Assembly: GCF_013697775.1 (NCBI RefSeq)
Contig: NZ_JACCWG010000293.1
Span: forward strand, 1 to 36,470
Length of the DNA: 36,470 nt
From: Ramlibacter sp.
GTDB taxonomy: Bacteria; Pseudomonadota; Gammaproteobacteria; Burkholderiales; Burkholderiaceae_C
Direction: 5' to 3'
This document shows positions 7,908 to 16,084 of this stretch, piece by piece (position 1 is the stretch's first letter; each line of letters begins with the position of its first letter). A program made the translations under genes and the position numbers. The notes below the pieces were generated by a model. It searched no databases. It was not told the DNA's origin and worked only from the letters and a program-made list of their open reading frames with translations.

Positions 7908-8647
7908 TTGGAGGATGCCAGCAGTTTCTCGATCTGGTCGGCGCCCACCGCGCCTGGCACCCGCGTGCCGTCGGTGAACACCATGGTCGGCGTGCCGGTG
8001 ATGCGGTGCTTCTTGCCGAACTCCACGTTGCGCGCGATCGGCGCGACGTCGCAGGTGGCTGCGACCACCGCCTGGTCGCGCACCATGAAGTCCAGCCACG
8101 CCTTGCCGCGGTCCTTGGCGCACCAGATGCTGCGCGACTTGTCGGCCGAGTCCTGCCCGAGGATGGGGTAGAGGTACATGTAGACCGTGACGTTGTCCAC
8201 CTTCTGCAGGTCGCGCTCGAAGCGCTTGCAGTACGGGCAGTTCGGGTCCTCGAACACCGCCAGCTTGCGCTTGCCGTCGCCGCGCACGATGACGAAGGCG
8301 TCCTTCACGGGCAGCTTGTCGAAGTCGATGGCGGTCAGCTTGTTCACGCGCTCCTGCGTCAGGTTGCGCCTGGTCTTGGTTTCGACCATCTCGCCTTCCA
8401 GCAGGAAATTGCCTTCCATGTCGCTGTAGAAGATGTCGGCGCCGATGCGCAATTCAAGCAGGCCGGCGATCGGCGCGCGCGTGACCTCGTCGATCTTCGG
8501 CATCTGCGGCATGCGTTCGGCGAGGTTCTTGCGCAGCAAGGCCTCCTGTCCCGGCAGCAGCGTGGCGGGGCCCTGGGCCTGGGCCAGCGCGGCCACCAGG
8601 GCCAGCGCGGCGAAGCCTGCGCGCAGCGCGCGTCGAATCGGTGTCAT
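7904..8647 (-). CDS. dsbC: Thiol:disulfide isomerase DsbC/DsbG-type
   Basis: This 247-aa periplasmic protein has a signal peptide (residues 1-25, cut near AQAQG). An N-terminal dimerisation region (about 26-95) is followed by a thioredoxin-fold domain. The redox motif CPYC is at 137-140, a second cysteine pair at C176 and C199, and the cis-proline is in TGTPT (218-222). These are the DsbC hallmarks, so it should shuffle wrong disulfides in secreted proteins and depend on DsbD for reduction. It lies 26 bp after the UbiH-type gene and overlaps the M61 gene by 4 bp. Confidence 0.92.
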   Translation of the reverse strand: MTPIRRALRAGFAALALVAALAQAQGPATLLPGQEALLRKNLAERMPQMPKIDEVTRAPIAGLLELRIGADIFYSDMEGNFLLEGEMVETKTRRNLTQERVNKLTAIDFDKLPVKDAFVIVRGDGKRKLAVFEDPNCPYCKRFERDLQKVDNVTVYMYLYPILGQDSADKSRSIWCAKDRGKAWLDFMVRDQAVVAATCDVAPIARNVEFGKKHRITGTPTMVFTDGTRVPGAVGADQIEKLLASSK

Positions 8648-8673
8648 CGTGTTCTCTCTTCTGTGTTCTGTCG

Positions 8674-9777
8674 TCAAAGCCGGCCCATGGCCTGCCGTGC
8701 CACCCAATGTTTCAACGGTCCGCTGCGCTCGAAGCCCTTCATGCCCCAGTTGCGCGCCCAGGCCCATGGTGCCTCGGTCCGCGCGAACAGCTGCTGCAAG
8801 CCGTCGGTCGCGAGGCCCATGGCCAGCACGTCCGGCTTGCGCGCGCGCTCGTAGCGGCGCAGCAGCTTGGCATCGCCCACGCTGCGCCAGTACTCGCGGC
8901 CCTGCAGCACCTGGGCCAGTTCGCGCACGTCGGCCAGGCCCAGGTTCAGGCCCTGGCCGGCCAGCGGATGCACGTTGTGCGCCGCATCGCCCGCCAGCAC
9001 CCAGCCCGCGCCGCACCAGTGGTCGGCCCGCGCCAGCTGCAGCGGCCAGGCATTGCGCTCGCTCGCCAGCGTGAGCCGGCCCAGCGCCGCGTGGCTGGCC
9101 GTCTGCAGGCGTTCCTCGAACGCCGCAGGATCCAGCGCCATGAGCGCCGCCGCGGACTGCTGAGAGACTGACCAGACCAGCGCCACCGAGTTCCCCGCGG
9201 CGCCGCCCAAGGGCAGCAAAGCGGTGACTTCGCCATCGGCGAACCACTGGCGCGCCACCTGTCCGTGCGGTTTCTCACAGTCCAGGCGCGCGGCGACCGC
9301 ATGCTGGCCATAGGGTGTGACCTCGAACTGCACACCGAACTCGGCACGGGTGGCGCTGGCACGGCCTTCGCACACCACGGTGAGCGCCGCCGGTTCGGGT
9401 TGCGCGAGGAGCGTGATGCCCGGCTGGTAGCGCGTGGCCTCGGCCAGCTGTTGTTCCAGCGCCGGCACGTCGGCGATCCAGGCTAGGGCGGCAACGCGCT
9501 CGGCCTGGGCGCTGAAGCGCACCGCGCCACCTTCGTCGCCATGCACTTCCATGCCCAGCACAGGCGTGGCGTGCGTCTCGTCGGGCCAGGCGCGCACGCG
9601 CTCCAGCAACGCGCGCGAGGCGGTGTTGAGCGCATAGGCGCGCACGTCGGAATGTCCGGCCGCGGGCTCGGGGCCGGCCACCAGGCCGACACGCAGCCGC
9701 TCGCGCGCCAGCAGCAGCGCGAGCGTGCGGCCCACGATGCCGGCGCCGCGGATACACACATCAATAGGGGGCGGCAT
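8674..9777 (-). CDS. UbiH/UbiF-family FAD-dependent hydroxylase
   Basis: This 367-aa flavoprotein monooxygenase has an N-terminal dinucleotide-binding motif CIRGAGIVGRTLALLL (GAGIVG at 11-16). The second FAD motif, at about 262-282, reads WVLAGDAAHNVHPLAGQGLNLG and is diagnostic of the UbiH/COQ6 family that hydroxylates the ubiquinone ring. Which ring position it modifies cannot be told. The ATG at 9777 is preceded by TACAAT and only seven bases, with no ribosome-binding site, so translation may be leaderless. It heads the minus-strand operon and is divergent from the MOSC gene. Confidence 0.87.
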   Translation of the reverse strand: MPPPIDVCIRGAGIVGRTLALLLARERLRVGLVAGPEPAAGHSDVRAYALNTASRALLERVRAWPDETHATPVLGMEVHGDEGGAVRFSAQAERVAALAWIADVPALEQQLAEATRYQPGITLLAQPEPAALTVVCEGRASATRAEFGVQFEVTPYGQHAVAARLDCEKPHGQVARQWFADGEVTALLPLGGAAGNSVALVWSVSQQSAAALMALDPAAFEERLQTASHAALGRLTLASERNAWPLQLARADHWCGAGWVLAGDAAHNVHPLAGQGLNLGLADVRELAQVLQGREYWRSVGDAKLLRRYERARKPDVLAMGLATDGLQQLFARTEAPWAWARNWGMKGFERSGPLKHWVARQAMGRL

Positions 9778-9784
9778 GCGAGGG

Positions 9785-9790
9785 ATTGTA
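9785..9790 (-). promoter_or_regulatory. Candidate -10 element for the UbiH-type gene (possible leaderless start)
   Basis: On the minus strand TACAAT is followed by seven bases and then the ATG at 9777. Transcription starting at the usual distance would begin at or next to the start codon. No good -35 is visible. Confidence 0.4.
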
Positions 9791-9852
9791 GGAGCCGAGG
9801 CACAATCGCGGCTTCCCCCGGTCTGTCCGACCACACCGTTCGTTGTTCCGCC

Positions 9853-10734
9853 ATGGCCGAGCCCATCTCCGACCTTCCCGACCTCACCGCGCGCATCGCC
9901 CGCCTGTTCGTCTATCCCGTCAAGTCCTGCGCGGGCGTGGAGCTGCGCGAGGCGCTGCTCACCGAGACCGGCTTCGACCTGGACCGCGCCTGGATGGTGG
10001 TGGACGCCGAGGGCGTGTTCGTCACCCAGCGCGACCTGCCGCGCATGGCGCTGATCCGCCCGCAGATCAAGCTGGGCGAGGTGGTGCTGCGCGCGCCCGG
10101 CATGCTGGCGCTGCACCTGTCCATCGATTCGGTGGAGGCCGCCGAGCCCACACCGGTGCAGGTATGGAAGGACACGGTGAATGCCTACGACATGGGCAAC
10201 GTCGCCGCCCAGTGGTTCAGCGACTTTCTGGGCCGCAAGCTGCGCCTGGTGCGCTTCGACCCCGAACAGCGGCGCCTGGCCAGCAGCAAATGGACCGGCG
10301 ACGCCGAGGCGCCCACCCAGTTTTCCGACGGCTTTCCGCTGCTGGTGGCGAGCGAGGCGTCGCTGGCGCTGCTCAACGAGAAACTCGCCGCCGCCGGCCA
10401 TGCGGCCATCGGCATCGAGCGCTTCCGGCCCAACATCGTGCTGGCCGGCATCGAGGCGCACGACGAGGACCATGTGGCGGGCCTGGACATCGCGACGGCC
10501 GACGGCATGGTGCGGCTGAAGCCGGTGAAGCCGTGCCCGCGCTGCCCGATTCCCGACGTCGACCCGGCGACGGCAGAAACCGGCCACGCCGTGCGCGACA
10601 CCTTGCAGACCTACCGGCGCGACGAGCGGGTGGGGGGCTCCATCACCTTCGGCATGAACAACATCATCGTGCAGGGCGTGGACCAGGTGCTGCGCGTGGG
10701 CCAGCCCGTGACCGCGAACCTGGACTTTGCGTAG
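9853..10734 (+). CDS. MOSC domain protein (molybdenum-cofactor-binding family, YcbX-like)
   Basis: This 293-aa protein begins with the MOSC N-terminal beta-barrel domain (ARIARLFVYPVKSCAGVEL, from residue 14). The MOSC domain proper follows, with the conserved segment LKPVKPCPRCPIPDVDP (about 224-240); its first cysteine is the family's likely cofactor ligand. YcbX relatives reduce N-hydroxylated bases with Moco and an electron partner. No ferredoxin domain is fused at the C-terminus here, so it would need a separate reductase. It is divergent from the UbiH-type gene and precedes ychF by 36 bp. Confidence 0.85.
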   Translation: MAEPISDLPDLTARIARLFVYPVKSCAGVELREALLTETGFDLDRAWMVVDAEGVFVTQRDLPRMALIRPQIKLGEVVLRAPGMLALHLSIDSVEAAEPTPVQVWKDTVNAYDMGNVAAQWFSDFLGRKLRLVRFDPEQRRLASSKWTGDAEAPTQFSDGFPLLVASEASLALLNEKLAAAGHAAIGIERFRPNIVLAGIEAHDEDHVAGLDIATADGMVRLKPVKPCPRCPIPDVDPATAETGHAVRDTLQTYRRDERVGGSITFGMNNIIVQGVDQVLRVGQPVTANLDFA

Positions 10735-10770
10735 GCCCTACACTTTCGGGCTGATTTCTTTGGAACTGAC

Positions 10771-11865
10771 ATGAGCTTGAAGTGCGGGATCGTGGGCCTG
10801 CCCAACGTGGGCAAATCCACTCTGTTCAATGCCTTGACCAAGGCCGGCATCGCGGCGGAGAACTATCCCTTCTGCACCATCGAGCCCAACGTGGGCGTGG
10901 TGGAGCTGCCCGACCCGCGCCTGGGCAAGCTGGCGGAGATCGTGAAGCCGGAGCGCATCGTTCCGGCCATCGTCGAGTTCGTCGACATCGCGGGCCTGGT
11001 GGCCGGCGCCAGCAAGGGCGAGGGCCTGGGCAACCAGTTCCTGGCGCACATCCGCGAGACCGACGCCATCGTCAACGTGGTGCGCTGCTTCGACGACGCC
11101 AACGTCATCCACGTGGCGGGCAAGGTGGACCCGATCGCCGACATCGAGGTGATCCAGACCGAGCTGTGCCTGGCCGACCTGGGCACGGTGGACAAGGCGC
11201 TGTCGCGCTACACAAAGGCCGCGAAGTCGGGCAACGACAAGGAAGCGACCAAGATGGCCGCGCTGCTGCCCAAGGTGCAGGCCGCGCTGGACGAAGCCCG
11301 CCCCGCGCGCAGCCTGAGCCTGAGCGACGACGAGCAGGCGCTCCTGAAGCCGCTGTGCCTGATCACCGCCAAGCCGGCGATGTTCGTCGGCAACGTGGAC
11401 GAGAAGGGCCTCGAGAACAATCCCTACCTGGACCGCCTGCGCGAGTACGCGGACAAGCAGAAGGCGCCGGTGGTGGTGATCTGCGCCAAGATCGAGTCCG
11501 AGATCGCCGAGATGGCGGACGAGGACAAGGAACTGTTCCTGGCGGAAATCGGCCAGGACGAGCCGGGCCTGAACCGCCTGATCCGCGCGGCGTTCAAGCT
11601 GCTGGGGCTGCAGACCTACTTCACCGCCGGCGAGAAGGAAGTGCGCGCCTGGACCATCCACATCGGCGACACCGCGCCGAAAGCCGCGGGCGTGATCCAC
11701 ACCGACTTCGAGCGCGGCTTCATCCGGGCGCAGACCATCGCCTTCGACGACTACATCGCGCTCAAGGGCGAGCAAGGGGCGAAGGACTCGGGGAAGATGC
11801 GCAGTGAAGGCAAGGAATACGTCGTGAAGGACGGGGACGTGCTGAACTTCCTGTTCAACGTTTAG
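10771..11865 (+). CDS. ychF: Redox-regulated ATPase YchF (OLA1/Obg family)
   Basis: The 364-aa product has the full YchF layout. P-loop GLPNVGKST is at 9-17, the switch region FVDIAGLV follows, and the G4 region reads FVGNVDE. A coiled-coil middle section comes next, then a C-terminal TGS domain containing the family signature ([26 protein letters not shown]). YchF prefers ATP to GTP, binds ribosomes and affects stress responses. The start follows a weak ribosome-binding site (TTGGAACTGAC). The gene ends at a 435-bp spacer full of inverted repeats and converges with the yqaA-type gene. Confidence 0.96.
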   Translation: MSLKCGIVGLPNVGKSTLFNALTKAGIAAENYPFCTIEPNVGVVELPDPRLGKLAEIVKPERIVPAIVEFVDIAGLVAGASKGEGLGNQFLAHIRETDAIVNVVRCFDDANVIHVAGKVDPIADIEVIQTELCLADLGTVDKALSRYTKAAKSGNDKEATKMAALLPKVQAALDEARPARSLSLSDDEQALLKPLCLITAKPAMFVGNVDEKGLENNPYLDRLREYADKQKAPVVVICAKIESEIAEMADEDKELFLAEIGQDEPGLNRLIRAAFKLLGLQTYFTAGEKEVRAWTIHIGDTAPKAAGVIHTDFERGFIRAQTIAFDDYIALKGEQGAKDSGKMRSEGKEYVVKDGDVLNFLFNV

Positions 11866-12300
11866 CAGTCCCTTCGCTCGGGGGACCACGCGGCAAAGCC
11901 GCACGCGGGCGGGCCGTGCCGCGCGGACAGGGCGACCGGCGGCTTTGCCGCCGGCAGACCTGAGGCGGTTGGACGGACGGCAGCGCGGGGGAACTCTCTG
12001 CATAAAAATCGGGGTCAGATTCCAATTTCGCAGGCCTGTTCTACAGGCCGCAGATGCGTCGCTACGCGACGCAGCGAAATTGGAATTTGACCCCGATTTT
12101 TATTCCGTTCAAACAGCCCCCGCGAAGTCAGTTCACGAAGCGCGCTGCGCGCGCCTGCCGTCCGTCCAACCGCCTCAGGCGCCCTGTCCAACTGCGCGCC
12201 ACGGCCCGCCCGCGTGCGGCTTTGCTGTGACGAGGGTTGCGCGCCACCGTTGGCGTGCCTCCATGCCGGGCACCGCCTGCCGCGACGTGAAGCCTCCGAC
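11866..12300. other. Gene-free 435-bp spacer between convergent genes, filled by inverted repeats
   Basis: I see no coding signal here. Most of the span is the nested inverted repeat at 11893-12225. A GC-rich hairpin (GCGGC-AAA-GCCGC) starts about 25 bp after the ychF stop and could help terminate transcription. The last 75 bp before the yqaA-type stop show no clear feature. Confidence 0.7.
11893..12225. repeat. Nested long inverted repeat, about 333 bp, with a REP-like core
   Basis: Four pairs of arms are colinear and inverted. They are 26 bp (11893-11918 with 12200-12225, perfect), 10 bp (11925-11934 with 12180-12189), 25 bp (11959-11983 with 12155-12179, perfect) and 29 bp (12002-12030 with 12075-12103, one mismatch). 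The inner arms hold the motif ATCGGGGTCA-R-ATTCCAATTT. The centre holds two further hairpins (12033-12049 and 12056-12072). The left arm has an extra 8-bp stem hairpin at 11936-11954 that the right arm lacks. It looks like a non-autonomous mobile or REP/BIME-type element; no transposase gene is within it. Confidence 0.85.
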
Positions 12301-12789
12301 CTAACCGAACCCAGGAATCTTGCCCGGAAAGACGTGCAGCAGCGCCACGGTCATCGTCACGTACCGCAGGAATTTCCCGATCGCCATGTAGAACACGCAC
12401 GGCCAGAACGGCAAGCGCAGCCATCCGGCGACAGCGCACAGCGGATCGCCTACTACCGGCAGCCACGAGAGCAGGCATCCCTTGGGGCCCAGGCGCTCCA
12501 GCCATTCCAGCGCCTTCACGTGCGCGCGCGAGTGGCCGTAGCGGTCCACCACGCGGTGCGCGCCGTAGCCCATCCACCAGTCGACCATGCCGCCCAGCGT
12601 GTTGCCGGCGGTGGCGACCAGCAGCGCCGGCCAGAACAGTTCGGGATTGAGCTTGAGCAGGCCGAACAAAGCAGGCTCGGAACCCAGCGGCAGCAGCGTG
12701 GCCGAGATGAACGAGACGATGAACAGCGTGCTCAGCCCGTATTGGGGCAGGGCCAGCAGTCCGATCATCGATTGAAGCCATGCCTCCAT
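12301..12789 (-). CDS. YqaA-type membrane protein (DedA/VTT family)
   Basis: This 162-aa integral membrane protein starts MEAWLQSMIGLLALPQYG. Hydrophobic segments lie at about 17-37, 48-70 and 125-155. The motif GNTLGGMVDWWMGYGA and the later GKFLRYV are typical of YqaA/VTT-domain proteins. Such proteins are proposed to act in lipid or small-solute movement across the membrane, but the function of this short form is not known. I chose the ATG at 12789 because the frame upstream of it looks like non-coding leader. It converges on ychF across the inverted-repeat spacer. Confidence 0.83.
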   Translation of the reverse strand: MEAWLQSMIGLLALPQYGLSTLFIVSFISATLLPLGSEPALFGLLKLNPELFWPALLVATAGNTLGGMVDWWMGYGAHRVVDRYGHSRAHVKALEWLERLGPKGCLLSWLPVVGDPLCAVAGWLRLPFWPCVFYMAIGKFLRYVTMTVALLHVFPGKIPGFG

Positions 12790-12867
12790 ACGCGGCAGTA
12801 TAGGCAGGCTCAACCGCGCACCGTGTCGGAGATCAGGCCGTCCAAGGCTGTCAAAGAAGTCGCAAAA

Positions 12868-12888
12868 CGATTTCAAGCGCTGAAATCG
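12868..12888. promoter_or_regulatory. Operator-like palindrome upstream of dusB-fis
   Basis: The sequence CGATTTCA-agcgc-TGAAATCG is a perfect 8-bp inverted repeat with a 5-bp spacer. It ends 8 bp before a TACAAT at 12897-12902, so it would cover the -35 region of a promoter for dusB-fis-purH. The cognate regulator is unknown. Confidence 0.45.
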
Positions 12889-12896
12889 CGCGGGCC

Positions 12897-12902
12897 TACA
12901 AT
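12897..12902 (+). promoter_or_regulatory. Candidate -10 element for dusB-fis-purH
   Basis: TACAAT lies 38 bp before the dusB start codon, and the palindrome occupies the usual -35 zone. This is a sequence match only. Confidence 0.4.
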
Positions 12903-12940
12903 CGTGCCTCATTTTTCAGCACCGCCTCCAGCCCCCAACC

Positions 12941-13996
12941 ATGCAGATCGGCCCGCACCTCCTGGCGAACAACGTGTTCGCCGCGCCGATGGCGGGCGTG
13001 ACCGACCGGCCGTTCCGGCTGCTGTGCCGCCGGCTCGGCGCAGGGTACGCGGTGAGCGAGATGGTGACCTCGCGGCGCGAGCTGTGGAACAGCCTCAAAA
13101 CCTCGCGCCGCGCCAACCACGACGGCGAGCCCGGCCCGATCGCGGTGCAGATCGCCGGCACCGACGCTGGCACGATGGCGGAAGCCGCCGCCTACAACGT
13201 CGCGCGCGGCGCGCAGATCATCGACATCAACATGGGCTGCCCGGCCAAGAAAGTCTGCAACAAGTGGGCGGGCTCCGCCTTGATGCAGGACGAGCCGCTG
13301 GCCGTGTCCATCGCCCAAGCGGTGGTCGCCGCGTGCGCGCCGCACGGCGTGCCCGTCACGCTGAAGATGCGCACCGGCTGGTCGCAGGACCACAGGAACG
13401 CGGTCGCGCTGGCCCGCCGCTTCGAGGACGTGGGCGTGCAGATGCTCACGGTGCACGGCCGCACGCGCGAGCAGGGGTACCGCGGCGCGGCCGAGTACGG
13501 CACGATCGCCGCCGTGAAGGCGGCGGTGCGCATTCCGGTGGTCGCCAACGGCGACGTCGACACGCCCGAGAAAGCGCGCGCAGTGCTGGCGGCGACCGGC
13601 GCCGACGCGGTGATGGTCGGCCGCGCGGCGCAGGGGCGGCCGTGGATTTTTCGCGAGATCGCGCACTACCTCGCCACCGGCACGCATCTGGCGCCGCCGC
13701 TGGTGGGGGAAGTGCGGCGCCTGCTGCTCGAACACCTGCAGGACCACTACGGCCTGTACGGCGAATTCAGCGGCGTGCGCAGCGCGCGCAAGCACATCGG
13801 CTGGTACGTGCGTGGCCTGCCTGGCGCGGATGCGTTTCGCGACGGCATGAACACAATCGAGGACGCGCCGGCGCAGCTGCGCGCGGTGGCGGCGTATTTC
13901 GATGCGCTGGGACAGGGCATGGACCGCATGCCTGCCGCGGCGCCGCGGGTGGTGGGGGTAGAGGAGGACCAAATCGTGACAGAAACCGGCACATGA
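12941..13996 (+). CDS. dusB: tRNA-dihydrouridine synthase B
   Basis: This 351-aa flavoenzyme reduces a uridine in the tRNA D-loop using FMN and NADPH. It has the Dus pattern [12 protein letters not shown] (15-26) and [20 protein letters not shown] (95-114), with C106 as the catalytic acid. LKMRTGW (K142) and [11 protein letters not shown] follow, then [11 protein letters not shown] and [14 protein letters not shown], which close the FMN site. The C-terminal helical RNA-binding part is present. Its stop overlaps the fis start (ATGA). The dusB-fis pairing is conserved across proteobacteria, which supports the B subtype. Confidence 0.95.
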   Translation: MQIGPHLLANNVFAAPMAGVTDRPFRLLCRRLGAGYAVSEMVTSRRELWNSLKTSRRANHDGEPGPIAVQIAGTDAGTMAEAAAYNVARGAQIIDINMGCPAKKVCNKWAGSALMQDEPLAVSIAQAVVAACAPHGVPVTLKMRTGWSQDHRNAVALARRFEDVGVQMLTVHGRTREQGYRGAAEYGTIAAVKAAVRIPVVANGDVDTPEKARAVLAATGADAVMVGRAAQGRPWIFREIAHYLATGTHLAPPLVGEVRRLLLEHLQDHYGLYGEFSGVRSARKHIGWYVRGLPGADAFRDGMNTIEDAPAQLRAVAAYFDALGQGMDRMPAAAPRVVGVEEDQIVTETGT

Positions 13997-14232
13997 GCAA
14001 GAAACACATCGAAGAATGCGTCCGCACCAGCCTGGAGGGCTACTTCCGGGACCTGCGCGGCACCGAGCCGGACGGCATGTACGACATGATCGTCAAGGTG
14101 GTGGAGCGTCCGTTGCTGGAAGTCGTGATGGCCAAGGCCGAATACAACCAGTCCAAGGCGGCCGAATGGCTGGGACTGAACCGCAACACGCTGCGCAAGA
14201 AGCTGGTCGAACACAAGCTGCTGAAATCATGA
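13993..14232 (+). CDS. fis: Nucleoid-associated protein Fis
   Basis: This 79-aa protein has the N-terminal dimerisation helices. Residues 48-77 ([23 protein letters not shown]) form the NtrC-type helix-turn-helix found in Fis. Fis bends DNA, shapes the nucleoid and boosts stable-RNA promoters during fast growth. It is translationally coupled to dusB upstream, and its stop overlaps the purH start by 4 bp. Length is slightly below the 98 residues of the enterobacterial protein, as is usual in betaproteobacteria. Confidence 0.93.
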   Translation: MSKKHIEECVRTSLEGYFRDLRGTEPDGMYDMIVKVVERPLLEVVMAKAEYNQSKAAEWLGLNRNTLRKKLVEHKLLKS

Positions 14233-15821
14233 ACGCACTCCTTTCCGTTTCCGACAAGACCGGCATCCTCGAGCTGGCCCAGAGCCTGCACGCGCTGGGC
14301 ATCCGCCTGATCTCCACAGGGGGCACCGCCAAGCTGCTGGCCGGCAGCGGCCTGCCGGTGACCGAGGTGGCCGAGCTCACCGCGTTTCCCGAGATGCTGG
14401 ACGGCCGCGTGAAGACGCTGCACCCCAAGGTGCACGGCGGCCTGCTGGCGCGGCGCGACCTGCCCGAGCACATGGCGGCGTTGAAGCGCCACAACATCTC
14501 CACCATCGACATCCTGGTGGTCAACCTCTATCCGTTCGAGCAGACCGTGGCCAAGGCCGGCTGCACGCTGGAAGAGGCCATCGAGAACATCGACATCGGC
14601 GGCCCGGCCATGGTGCGCAGCGGCGCGAAGAACTGGAAGGACGTGGCGGTGCTCACCGACGCGTCGCAGTACGACAAGGTGCTCGACGAACTCCAGGCTG
14701 CCGGCAAGGTGTCCGACGAAACGCGCTTCGCGCTGGCCGTCGCGGCGTTCAACCGCATCAGCAACTACGACGCGGCGATCAGCGACTATCTCTCCAGCCT
14801 GCAGGAAGACCCTTCGACAGGCTCAGGACAGGCTCGCCGCGCGCTGTTCCCCGGCCAGTCCAACGGGCGCTTCGTCAAGCTGCAGGACCTGCGCTACGGC
14901 GAGAACCCGCACCAGCAGGCCGCGTTCTACCGCGACCTGTATCCGGCGCCCGGCTCGCTGGTGACGGCCAGGCAACTGCAGGGCAAGGAGCTCTCGTACA
15001 ACAACATTGCCGATGCCGACGCGGCATGGGAGTGCGTGAAGAGCTTCAGCGCGCCGGCCTGCGTGATCGTCAAGCACGCCAACCCGTGCGGCGTGGCCGT
15101 GGGCAAGGATCCGCTGGAGGCTTATGGCAAGGCGTTCAAGACCGATCCCACATCGGCCTTCGGCGGCATCATCGCCTTCAACCGCCCGCTGGACGGCGAG
15201 GCGGCCAAGGAAGTGGCCAAGCAGTTCGTCGAGGTGCTGATGGCGCCGCAGTTCACGGCCGAAGCGCTGGCCGTGTTCCAGGCCAAGGCCAACGTGCGCC
15301 TGCTGGAGATCGCGCTGCCGCCGGGCGGCGACACCGACTGGGCCAACGGCCGCAATGCCATGGACGTGAAGCGCGTCGGCTCGGGCCTGCTGATGCAGAC
15401 CGCCGACAACCGCGAGCTGACCCTGGGCGAGCTGAAGGTCGTGAGCAAGGTGCAGCCGACGCAGCAGCAGCTGGAAGACCTGCTGTTCGCCTGGAAGGTC
15501 GCCAAGTACGTGAAGTCCAACGCCATCGTGTTCTGCAAGGACGGCATGACCATGGGCGTCGGCGCGGGGCAGATGAGCCGGCTGGATTCCGCGCGCATCG
15601 CCAGCATCAAGGCGGGGCATGCGAACCTGTCGCTTGCCGGGACTGCTGTGGCGAGCGATGCCTTCTTCCCGTTCCGCGACGGCCTGGACGTTGTCGTGGA
15701 TGCCGGCGCGACCTGCGTCATTCAGCCCGGGGGCAGCATGCGCGACGCCGAAGTCATTGCCGCCGCGGACGAGCGCGGGGTGGCGATGGTGTTCTCAGGG
15801 GTGCGGCACTTCCGGCACTGA
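14229..15821 (+). CDS. purH: Bifunctional AICAR formyltransferase / IMP cyclohydrolase
   Basis: This 530-aa enzyme catalyses the last two steps of IMP synthesis. Residues 1 to about 190 are the MGS-like IMP cyclohydrolase domain ([44 protein letters not shown]). The remainder is the AICAR formyltransferase, with [15 protein letters not shown], the catalytic K282-H283 in VKHANPCG, and a C-terminal QPGGSMRD. Between the domains, residues 193-203 ([11 protein letters not shown]) are encoded by a copy of a dispersed genomic repeat, inserted in frame. Both domains look intact. It is coupled to fis and converges on hemL. Confidence 0.96.
   Translation: MNALLSVSDKTGILELAQSLHALGIRLISTGGTAKLLAGSGLPVTEVAELTAFPEMLDGRVKTLHPKVHGGLLARRDLPEHMAALKRHNISTIDILVVNLYPFEQTVAKAGCTLEEAIENIDIGGPAMVRSGAKNWKDVAVLTDASQYDKVLDELQAAGKVSDETRFALAVAAFNRISNYDAAISDYLSSLQEDPSTGSGQARRALFPGQSNGRFVKLQDLRYGENPHQQAAFYRDLYPAPGSLVTARQLQGKELSYNNIADADAAWECVKSFSAPACVIVKHANPCGVAVGKDPLEAYGKAFKTDPTSAFGGIIAFNRPLDGEAAKEVAKQFVEVLMAPQFTAEALAVFQAKANVRLLEIALPPGGDTDWANGRNAMDVKRVGSGLLMQTADNRELTLGELKVVSKVQPTQQQLEDLLFAWKVAKYVKSNAIVFCKDGMTMGVGAGQMSRLDSARIASIKAGHANLSLAGTAVASDAFFPFRDGLDVVVDAGATCVIQPGGSMRDAEVIAAADERGVAMVFSGVRHFRH
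14811..14834 (+). repeat. Dispersed short repeat (CCTTCGACAGGCTCAGGACA type) inside purH
   Basis: The 24 bases read CCTTCGACAGGCTCAGGACA plus GGCT. I know this as a frequent intergenic repeat in Burkholderiales and other proteobacteria, often written in the opposite orientation. Here it is within a coding region and leaves the frame open, giving the peptide PSTGSGQA. The copy-number statement is from general knowledge, not from this window. Confidence 0.7.
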
Positions 15822-15864
15822 GGCCGTCGTCGGCGGGGCAGAACACGCCCGCTTGGGTGGCATC

Positions 15865-16013
15865 GGGCAGCGGCTGGGATGCCCGGACTCCGGGATCACG
15901 CTCGCGGGCGTCTGCCCTGGGACGCAACGACCACGTCGTCAACACCGAGCCAGCATGCAACCTTCGTGGCAACCGCGAATGGACCCTGCGTCCGGGCATC
16001 CCAACCGCTGCCC
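15865..16013. repeat. Inverted repeat with 24-bp arms between purH and hemL
   Basis: The left arm (15865-15888) and right arm (15990-16013) are inverted copies with one mismatch: GGGCAGCGGC/TTGGGATGCC, then CGGAC. They are separated by 101 bp that contain no open frame I trust. The pair fills most of the 263-bp gap between convergent purH and hemL. It could be a terminator-like structure or the ends of a small non-autonomous element. Confidence 0.7.
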
Positions 16014-16084
16014 TCCACGTTGCGTGGTGACTGCCGAAACGGGCTCCCGCATTCCATGCGCGCTGTCACGGCGCAACAACCGCG

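Noticed and set aside
7908-8123. Longer N-terminus for the M61 peptidase
   Set aside because: The added residues are arginine/glycine-rich antisense-like sequence overlapping dsbC; the GTGA overlap start is more natural.
11893-12225. CRISPR array or complete IS in the ychF spacer
   Set aside because: Repeats are inverted and paired rather than direct and evenly spaced, and no transposase frame lies between them.
11945-12304. A 119-codon plus-strand frame within the inverted-repeat spacer
   Set aside because: It runs straight through both arms of the palindrome, has no ribosome-binding site and no recognisable protein features.
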